Positions 56,389 through 64,000 of a stretch of DNA of 64,000 nucleotides are shown piece by piece (positions within the stretch are counted from its first letter, which is position 1; each line of letters opens with the position of its first letter). The notes under the pieces are model-generated. The model made no database searches. It worked only from the letters and a program-made list of their open reading frames with translations, and had not been told where the DNA came from. The stretch is taken from the NCBI GenBank assembly GCA_022376515.1, contig WTXI01000074.1:1-64000 (forward strand). The letters run 5' to 3'. The translations under genes were made by a program, and so were the position numbers. This DNA is from Lactifluus volemus (Eukaryota; Basidiomycota; Agaricomycetes; Russulales; Russulaceae).

Positions 56389-57750
56389 ATGCGTGGTACG
56401 TTGGGTTTTGAGGACGACAATGTGAGTACTCTTTTCCCTTTTAAGGGTCTTCGTTTCGCGTTGCGACTTTGCAAAGCGCGTTGCTCTCTCCATTTTGGTT
56501 CGCTTTCGAACAACATTACGTAACTATGCATGTTCTCTCGAACCCCGTCCATGAATCTTAACACAGAGGGTACACTGGTTTTTATTCTATTTATTCCTAT
56601 TTTATGGGTCCTATGGCTTTGGGTTCATATCTTTTGCTACCAATTTTCTGGAGCTAACAGTTCTCCGTGTCCTGCAGATGATTGTTTCGAAACCGGCAAT
56701 CATATGTCATTGCTCTCAGGCCTTCTTTAGTTTCCTTGCTATGTGCTGTTTTGCGAGTGTGGCAGCATTTCAGGCACACTGGAACATAGGACCCTGTACG
56801 TATAACCCTTTTGTTCGTGAAAGAACGCGTCGCTGACTACGCGACTCGAATAAACAGCGGGGCTCACAGGCTTTGCGCTGTTTGTATCCATTGCGGGGAT
56901 GTTCCTGGCCCTCGTTTTGCTCCTTGTCCATTAATCAGTGAAAAATATGACAAGTTCACACGTGTCGCTCGAGCATTGAAGGAGGATCGTGCAATGTTTG
57001 TACTAGTCGGTGCGGGCACAGCCCTCACCTTCCTTATTGCGTATGTCTTGCCATGTGCTCTGAACCTGTGCTGAAGTATGCAACAAAAGGTTCATCACCA
57101 CAATCTCGGCCTGGACGGAGCCTGGCTGCAAGAACGCAAAGGACGATCCACATGCCAAGGAGCTTGGTGACAGCTTTACTAATGGACTGGGAGGCTGGTG
57201 TTCCACCAAGAAGGCTGGTGTTGTCTTTTTCTGGCTCGCTCTTGGTGAGTTTCCCACCGTCAATTGAGCTTTCTTTACTCAAGGATTTTGACTAGTCTCC
57301 TGGGTCGGATCGTTTACGCTCGCATTTCTTGAGTGGCGGAAGAACAAGGCTTCTCGCCCGCGTGACCCTCCTTTCGAGCATCCACCCGATGCTGAAGAGG
57401 GTTACGAAGAGTCTGCATATGAGGTCCCATCCCTTCATCAAGACCACGGTGATGATTCTAACTCACCGTTCGCTGACACATACCGCTACTCTGGCGCATC
57501 ATCGGCGGCAAGGGGCGATTCGGCAGCCTTCAGTTCTCCTGGGAGATACAACATCCCATCTGCGCCACAACCGCGCCCGAGTCTCGACGCGTATGGTGCA
57601 TTTTCTGACCCCACGCCCAGTGGGTTCGGTGATCACTCGGGCGACAGTGGCGTGGCAGGCATAAGTCGGACGATGCAATATGCAGACCCGTATGCGGCAG
57701 TGCGCGCGTCAATCACGTCTCCACCGACAGCACCACCAAGCTATCGATGA
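56389..57750 (+). CDS. MARVEL-domain (four-pass) membrane protein, with one apparent frameshift
   Basis: Exons 56389-56421, 56678-56795, 56858-57040, 57090-57244 and 57296-57750. Conserved segments: MRGTLGFEDDN, MIVSKPAIICHCSQAFFSFL, AMCCFASVAAFQAHWNIGPS, GLTGFALFVSIAGMFLALVL, LISEKYDKFTRVARALKEDR, AMFVLVGAGTALTFLIA, FITTISAWTEPGCKNAKDD, GLGGWCSTKKAGVVFFWLAL, SWVGSFTLAFLEWRKNK, then a disordered cytosolic tail to SPPTAPPSYR. Four hydrophobic helices fit the MARVEL topology of membrane-apposition proteins. Exon 3 contains an in-frame TAA after LVLLLV. One extra C at 56928-56929 (GTCC to GTCCC) restores LVPLISEKYDK and makes the next exon phase correct. The true start may be the ATG at 56297, again needing one base. 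Confidence 0.8.
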
Positions 57751-57953
57751 CGTTAATACGAGGGAGTTGGGGCTAATTATTCAGTTGTATCACTATGGCT
57801 ACACGTTATATTCCAGTTTTACTATCTCGTTGCACGATACGACACTGATACGACACCACTTATATATTCACCTCCGCCCTTCTGTTGATTGACACAAATC
57901 TTCCCTTTCGTGGGTAATATTATGTAAGCTCTGGTTTCGGTTCAACGTTCATC

Positions 57954-60759
57954 ATGTCCAACAACGGCCAAACTGGCCTATTCTCAACCGTTTTTGGCTT
58001 TTTATCTCGGGAAGTTCAAGACTTTGTAACTACAGCAACGGGCGGTACTACAACTGAGGTGTGTGCGAGCATATTTGGCACTAGCACTGGATATCAAGAA
58101 CTCATCCATGTCTCGTTAACCCACGTGTAGAAAGCTGTAAGTTCGACCCACTCGCGCCGCCACCCAAAGCCAAAACGAGGAAAGCATTCGAGGAAAGTGC
58201 GCTTGAACAGAGAGGACTCGGAACAAGACAGAGTTGAGGAACAAGAATGGCAAGAACAGCAGCACGCGTTTCGTAGATCGGACAGCCGCGTTCGACCAAC
58301 TCACGGAAAGGCAACCTCTCCAACCCTCCCTACCCAGCTCAGATCGTCCAAGAACCCACGACGTTCTCTTTCCCCGCGTCATCAAAAGCCATCTTTACGA
58401 ACGCGATCGGTGTCCCGCCCTCGCCGCCGTGGAACACCTCCCTTGACACGCTCACATACACCGCCGCTCGACGAACGCGCTTCGTTTCATGAACACAGCG
58501 ACGATGATGCAGGCGAAGAAGAAGATCAAGAGGGGGAAGATGAAGCCGAAGCCGAGGAAGAGCATGAAGAACCCCCGCCACAAACCCTTCCCCTCGCTAA
58601 CGCTCTGCGCCGTCAGCCGTCGATCACAATGCCCGGTGCCCTCTTCCCTCGCAGTCCGTCAATCGACCCCAACTCGTCCCAACCTGTAGCGCGCCATGTA
58701 CACTTTCCAACCAAGCCGACCTACTTTGACTATGAGGTGCCTGTGGCTGGCCCATCGAACTCTCCGGAACGCCCGCCGCCCCTACACCGATTCCCCATCG
58801 ATCACGTGCGGAATCAGTTGGTGAGCTGTCTGGGAGGCGCGGCGAACGGGTCGCAGGTGGTGGCGATACCCTGACGGTGTCGGGACTGTTACGGACGGAG
58901 AAGGGCAAGCAGCGCGCGACGGATTCTGTAACGGATGCGGTATCGTCGCCTATGACGAGGTCGACTGCATTCGCTGGAAGAAATAGAGTCGATGCGGGCG
59001 ACGATGTGCGGTTTGAACCCGTAAGCGCGGACACGTCGAGCGAGATTCGCGTGCGCGGGATGGAGAAGCAGTTGTCCGCTGTGCGGGAGGAACGTAGAGC
59101 GCGCGAAGAATGGTGGGACACAGAGGCGGAAACGACCTTGATTAGGGAGGAGAAGGCAGGGTATGAAGACAAGATTAAGAAGTTGGAGGAAGAAGTGAGA
59201 CGGCTCAGAGAGGAGGTACGCATCTCGAGTCCCAAATTTTCCATATCGAATTTTTTTTTTCGTATTGACAATCTTTTTTTTCTTGTTCCCGAAAGCTGGC
59301 GAGGAGACCAGCAACGACCCTCGCAGACTACTCATATTCCCACTCCATGCCCCCACCACCACCTCCACCGCCGCCGCCGCCGCCACCAGATAGATCCCTC
59401 GTTCTTCCCCGAATACCAACAACTCCTGCATCAACGGAACTGTCCTTTTCCGACGTTCGTGCACACTTACGACACGCTGGGACACCTGTCGAGGCTCCGA
59501 TTAACGGTCCATCAAGGTCAAAGCGCGTCGGACAACCTACCATCGGCGTACCTGCAGACAAGATGGCCGCGTTCCTGAAGGAGATGAAGTCCGTACGACT
59601 AAGGAAGGTGTATAACGCACCGGCGGATATGGGACGACCCACTCTCCATGCGAGTTCCGCCGACAACTCGTTTGTCGCTGCAGGCATTCAGCGGCCACCA
59701 CGCCCACGCCCAGTCGATGGCCCGGTTGCAATCGGCGAGAAGCGAAAGAGGGAGGTCGATACGCAGGCGATGGAAGGCGTGCAGTCGATCAAGCGTCGAT
59801 TGATGGGTCCAATTCCTCGCTCGGCAGACTCTTCCTTCCAATCTACAAACACGAGCTTCTCTTCTCAGTCTCAGTCTCAAAGCCAGAGTCAACCAGAGGC
59901 AGGACCTTCGAAGCCTCCGCGCTCATTCATACCCGTACGAGCGTGGCCTTCGAGCTCTGTGGATGGGACAGACGTGACGCCGTCGCTCACTTCTGATGGA
60001 GATCCCGAGCAAGTGCCTGATGAACCGTTGCCTCCCACTCCTCCTCAAGTACCCGTAGTCGCCGCTGAATCGCCGGAGGAACAGGTTCTTTCGCCTGTCT
60101 CATCCCCCCAAAAGGGAGCAGCTGTCCCTCGCCCGCCTACACCCCCTCGACGAGCTCAGCCCCATGAAAGAGTCGCACATAGTGTGTTTGACAAGCGTCC
60201 CCCGCGATCGCCACTTCCTGCACCTACACCACTCAAGGCACGCCCACCAACACGATCCACAGCGCGACGCAGAATACTTGACGAATCTGACGACGAGGAC
60301 GACCCGCTGGCGATCGCAGTGTCCGATTCACCCCTTGTTGTGCGCGCGCGACGAGAGCGAAGACCCGCAGCGACGGGAACGGGAGCTACTCGGCATACAA
60401 GACGGGATAGTGAGTCATCGGCGCAAGGCGGCGAGCCAAGCAAGACTGGGCGACGGCGCACGCTAGACGAGGAGCTACGCAACTCTGATGGCGTGACTGA
60501 AGAAGACTTGTTGGTGTTTGATATTGAGCCGCATGTGTACACCACGGTTGGGCCGGCTAGTGGACCTAGGCGTGGGCGTAAAGGGTTCCTTGCGCACGGT
60601 GGCGGTGGAGGTATCCCTGTATACGTGGGCGCTGGAACTATCGAACGCGTAGAAGGGGGTGATGACGATGACGATGAAGTGCAAATAATCGAACCTCCAC
60701 TGCCACCGACTGCGCCAAGAAGAACAAGAGGACGTACTGGTAGTGGTGTGCGGAGATGA
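57954..60759 (+). CDS. Polyproline, coiled-coil protein with WH2-like motif (agaricomycete hypothetical)
   Basis: Exon 1 57954-58058 (MSNNGQTGLFSTVFGFLSRE), exon 2 from 58131, exon ending 59215, exon 59296-60759. Features in order: basic/charged disordered region with KNPRRSLSPRHQK, an acidic GEEEDQEGEDEAEAEEEHEE stretch, a helical coiled coil (IRVRGMEKQLSAVREERRA, then LEEEVRRLREE), a run of 12 prolines (MPPPPPPPPPPPPDRS) and then SFSDVRAHLRHAGTPVE and KMAAFLKEMKSVRLRKV. The last motif resembles an actin-binding WH2 helix followed by LRKV. The tail is serine/proline-rich and disordered. Polyproline plus WH2 suggests a profilin/actin-linked role (inference). The join of exon 2 (ends 58820) to exon 3 (58857 onward) is one base out of phase, so that junction is unresolved. 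Confidence 0.65.
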
Positions 60760-61053
60760 TGATGACTTGTGTTTTACGATGATTTAGAACATATGACACG
60801 AGATCTATCACTTGTTCATTGGTCTAAGCCTGTATGTAGTACATTGATTGTTGTGACCTTTTGTTTTTCGTTTGTTATTGGGCTTTTTTGTTATCATTCT
60901 TTGTCGATGTTACCCTATCTTCACTTCCTTTCCACTGTTCCCCCGGTGTGTGGCTTAAGGATTGATTCGGAGCCAAGAGACCGGAGATCCTCAGACTCGT
61001 CCGTCTCTGTCGGCGCTTTCGGTCAGATATCTGATCCTTGCCTTTGTACTGAT

Positions 61054-62255
61054 ATGACTGGCCACGTATTCGGCATCTCTGACTCTGCCCTTGCCTCACT
61101 CTCAACCAGTTCACGAGTGGCCATACAGCGATTGCTCGCTCATTCACCCGAATCCTCCAACGCGTACGTATCCTCATTCATTTTCGTACAACTCCGGGCC
61201 GGCGGCCCCCGTTCTCTCTCTTTCGATTCTCGCGGGGCCCCATAGGCACCAACTTCCTTTTTGAAACTTTTGAACCTGATTTGCGCTCCCCCCCCCTCTC
61301 TCCCCCATTTTAGATATGCGGATCTACCGATTTCGAAGCTCGCCGCGGTGCTGGTTCTGTTGTATGAAGGAGCCGGCGGCGAGCTACGCGTGCTCTTGAC
61401 CACCCGCTCGAAGGAACTGCGTTCCCATCCGGGACAGACCGCACTTCCAGGAGGGAAAATGGACAAAACGGACGCTGGGGTGGTCGAAACTGCATGAGCC
61501 CTTTTCTTTTCCTTCCTGCGCTTGGTACTCCCCAATGGTGTCATTGACCGTGACTCATGGCCTGCGATTTTTGCGATTTTTGCGATTTTTGGCTAGTAGT
61601 TTAGGGAAGCAAATGAAGAAGTCGCACTCCCACTTTACTCTCCGCACGTTCACACCCTCTGCACCCTCGATCCATTCGTCTCGCGGTACATGGTAGTGGT
61701 CACTCCCGCGGTAGCCTTTCTCGATGACCTCTCCGTTCTGGAGGAGCTGCGCGCGGCTCCTGGTGAGGTGGCACATATATTTGACCATCCGCTTGAGGCA
61801 TTGCTCGATCCAGAGCTGGTCCGTAAGGAGGAACTCGTACTTTTGGGTAGCGAGCATTGGCCTTACGAGGAGGAACTCCATGTGCGTCCGCGTCCTTGTT
61901 CCTTTTCTCACTCTTATGATCATCGCCTCCACTCAGAACTTCACGGACGCCCTCTGGCTAGGGTGTATTTACCGCCTCCACCGCTTCCGGAGCACAGCCT
62001 CGCCAGTGAAAGGATTGACGGCAGACATCCTCGTAGGTTTTCTCTCATTGTCCTGCTTTGTTCGGTTGACTGACGGTAGAAAATTAGATGGAGATTGCGA
62101 GGATTGCGTACGCTCGCGATGCTGCATTTGAGAGGTGGGGACCAGGCCAATTGAAATCCTTCGAGGAAATCCAACAGGCTATCTTGACTTGCTCGCAGCC
62201 ACACTGGCAACCCTTACCTGGAAACGTTGCACCAACCGCAACTGTGTTGGCCTGA
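61054..62255 (+). CDS. Nudix hydrolase, CoA diphosphatase (PCD1/NUDT7) type, 278 aa
   Basis: Exons 61054-61163, 61314-61494, 61600-61881, 61937-62032 and 62088-62255 add to 279 codons. The signature of the CoA-specific subfamily is present: RSKELRSHPGQTALPGGKMD followed by the Nudix box GGKMDKTDAGVVETA joined to FREANEEVALP, with the metal-binding REANEE glutamates. Downstream: YMVVVTPAVAFLDD, then LWLGCIYRLHRF, SPVKGLTADIL and a helical C-terminus. Family members cleave CoA to 4'-phosphopantetheine and 3',5'-ADP, mostly in peroxisomes. No PTS1 tripeptide is seen at the end (TVLA). Intron 2 begins TGAGCC, not GT: the expected donor would read GTGAGCC, so one G is missing exactly at 61494/61495, inside the Nudix box. 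Without splicing there, translation stops at TGA 61495. Confidence 0.82.
61563..61589 (+). repeat. Three tandem copies of TGCGATTTT in a Nudix-gene intron
   Basis: Perfect 9-bp unit repeated three times just before the acceptor of intron 2. It supplies the pyrimidine-rich stretch in front of the splice site and may vary in number. Confidence 0.9.
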
Positions 62256-62607
62256 TAGTTACTCAAACATCAGGTCGTTTCTCATAGTTGTACGTACAAG
62301 AATAGGGTAATGCACTAATAGAATTTGTGAGTTTGGTGGTGGGAACGCACTGGTCTATAATTATCCAAGTGATCTGATCTGACCTTGGATGACCACAAAA
62401 TCAGCATGGCCATTGGGTGAGATATGCCAAACATGTAAAGTTTAGTAGCAATACAAAATGCGATGGCGAGCGACATCGGATTCCTATCAGACGTACTTGG
62501 AGCGCACTGGCAACGATACACCGTTGCATACACTTTTTTGAATATGCGTTTACATGGCGCAGAATGTTTACAACAACTACTAGTACTATAGTAACAAAGA
62601 CTCGGAC
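62256..62607. other. Intergenic stretch 3' of the Nudix gene
   Basis: No supported gene; presumably 3' UTR and spacer. Confidence 0.35.
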
Positions 62608-62621
62608 GTACTCGTCGACGT

Positions 62622-62871
62622 CTGTCTGGGAACCAGACTGAGGCACAGGGTCTTTTTCTTCCGCATCAGAGTCAACCCTGTTGCAATTATTTACACACAT
62701 ATACTCGACCACCACCTAAACATAATCACACTACTACACTGATGGCCTTCGGCCGTCCTCCACTCATCATCCATACATGTTAGTCATAACGCTTAGATAC
62801 CATTCGCGACCGCCTCTGTGCCACGTTGCACGCGCTGCGGAATACAAATTCGGATTCAAAAAAAAAAAAAA
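62622..62871 (+). mobile_element. 250-bp retroposon with poly-A tail and 14-bp target-site duplication
   Basis: Exact copies of GTACTCGTCGACGT flank it at 62608-62621 and 62872-62885. It ends in about 14 A after GGATTC. The duplication and A tail indicate target-primed reverse transcription. Apart from a weak ATTC-poly-A end it does not match the LINE tails at 2.6 and 48.8 kb, and I see no clear Pol III A/B boxes, so it may be a SINE, a truncated LINE of another family, or a retroposed transcript. Confidence 0.8.
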
Positions 62872-63014
62872 GTACTCGTCGACGTGTGCTACGTGAGTCG
62901 GCCTTATCATAACAGGGTTGGGATGGCAGTGTACATAATGTGAGGTGGGGATGGGGTGAAGCCTGAGCGTTGTCAGTGACAGTTGTGGGGATGAGCTGTG
63001 GTGTCGTACATACC

Positions 63015-64000
63015 TCATTTAGAAACGTGCTCTGAGAGCAGTTTAATCATCTCCTCATGATGTCGATCTGCAACCTGGAATGCCGTCCTGCCACGATTAT
63101 CTACCGCCCGTATATCCGCTCCATGCTCAAGTAATAGGCACGCGACCGCCAATTTTTCCTTCAGGGCTCTTTGGAACCAACAACTTTGAGAAGCCCGATG
63201 TAGCGGGGTCGAACCATCGTTACTCCGCGCGTTCATATCTGCACCGTGGACAAGCAATAACCGAACCACATCGGGAGAACCTAATTTCGATGCTAGATGT
63301 AATTGGGTTTCGCCGTCGGAATTCTTGATCTTGACGTCTGCATTATGTTTCACTAGTAATTGAGCTGCCTCGAAATTCCCCAGTACAGCAGCACCATGTA
63401 GTGGAGTCCAACCATTGTTGGCCTGGATATCCGTATCCGCACCATGTCTGAGTAGCCACTGCACAATTTCAGGGTCGCCTTGTGTCGATATCGCATGAAG
63501 TGGTGTTCTTTTATGGTCGCCTCGAGCGTCAACCTTTGCACCGTGTTCATAGAGTAACTGTGCGACATGAAAGTGTTTGCCTGCCAATGCAGCCCCCAGG
63601 GGTATGTGATACCATCCGCCACGGGCATTCACACCTTGTAGATGCCTGACCATGAGGTCCTCTGCAAGGTCACGAAATCCACAGAGTGCGGCGTAATACA
63701 GAGGGAAGCCCGACGGCGGCGGGTGTATCTGTTTGAGAAAAAGCAGAAAAAGGAACTACGGGTGGGTTTAGCGTCTATGTCGTAGAAACGGAGCCACGCC
63801 GAAAAATGAAGCTTGGTGGGATCAAAAAGAAGTTGCAGCCCCTTCCATATCTCGGACGACACATTCCCGAATTGCGCATGGTCGACCCAGTATCGAGCCG
63901 CATATTCAGCCAGTGGAAACTCATCTATAAATTTATCTTCACCCTCCCAGCCTTCGTCCTTCAAGTCTTCATCCTCCGAGTGTTCGTCCTCCGAGTCGGC
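63015..64000 (-). CDS. Ankyrin-repeat protein, C-terminal part of a NACHT/ankyrin-type protein (5' end outside window)
   Basis: The gene runs off the right edge. The first exon in view begins with an acidic stretch, then FPLAEYAARYWVDHAQFGNV, SSEIWKGLQLLFDPTKLHFS, AWLRFYDID, the conserved linker before ankyrin repeats in fungal STAND (NLR-like) proteins. After an intron near 63729-63760, at least six ankyrin repeats follow: FPLYYAALCGFRDLAEDLM, HIPLGAALAGKHFHVAQLLY, RTPLHAISTQGDPEIVQWLL, WTPLHGAAVLGNFEAAQLLV, ETQLHLASKLGSPDVVRLLL, STPLHRASQS (with an 8-residue extension) and RTAFQVADRHHEEMIKLLS. It ends HVSK at 63015. Such proteins act in non-self recognition and programmed cell death. The NACHT module itself is not in view, so the class is inferred. 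The intron phase as read is one base off. Confidence 0.75.

Overview
The window is nuclear DNA of a filamentous basidiomycete, most likely an agaricomycete. Conserved genes are split by many short introns, typically 45-75 nt. The gene types (DUF6533-like membrane proteins, MARVEL proteins, F-box/LRR relics, NACHT/ankyrin-type proteins) are ones known from agaricomycetes, and both strands are used. There is no operon logic, no CRISPR and no prokaryotic signal. I recognised no tRNA or rRNA gene by eye.

Layout. 0-3.6 kb is transposon debris: a copia-type LTR, an inverted Gag fragment, a 5'-truncated LINE with a poly-A tail, and an F-box/LRR pseudogene. 3.7-10 kb carries several partial copies of the Swi1-like gene that lies complete at 16.6-21 kb, plus one small unknown minus-strand gene (5.2-5.9 kb). 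One partial copy, at 9.3-10.0 kb, is an intact three-exon reading frame. 10-14.1 kb is gene-poor. 14.1-37.4 kb is an ordinary housekeeping block: J-domain protein, Swi1-like ARID subunit of SWI/SNF, CCDC130/Saf4-type splicing factor, ribosomal protein S20, inositol polyphosphate 5-phosphatase, Lsb/Pin3-like SH3 protein and a Nup159/NUP214-type nucleoporin.

37.4-53 kb is a four-copy array (A to D) of a minus-strand multi-pass membrane-protein gene. Relics of the neighbouring nucleoporin gene precede copies C and D, so the array appears to have grown by segmental duplication of the nucleoporin 3' part plus the membrane gene. Copy A is a pseudogene, B has a damaged tail, C and D look intact. 53-54.8 kb is gene-poor. 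54.8-62.3 kb returns to conserved genes: ICln/methylosome subunit, MARVEL protein, a polyproline protein with a WH2-like motif, and a CoA-type Nudix hydrolase. A 250-bp retroposon with target-site duplications and an ankyrin-repeat protein running off the window finish it.

The conserved genes serve chromatin remodelling, splicing, translation, nuclear export, phosphoinositide metabolism and actin/endocytosis, without forming one pathway. The most unusual material is (i) the dispersal and autonomy of the Swi1 C-terminal module, (ii) the membrane-gene array with its nucleoporin relics and a conserved GC-AG intron, and (iii) a series of single-base lesions in otherwise conserved genes, several at short C runs. 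The lesions must be resolved as assembly errors or true inactivation before gene models are trusted.
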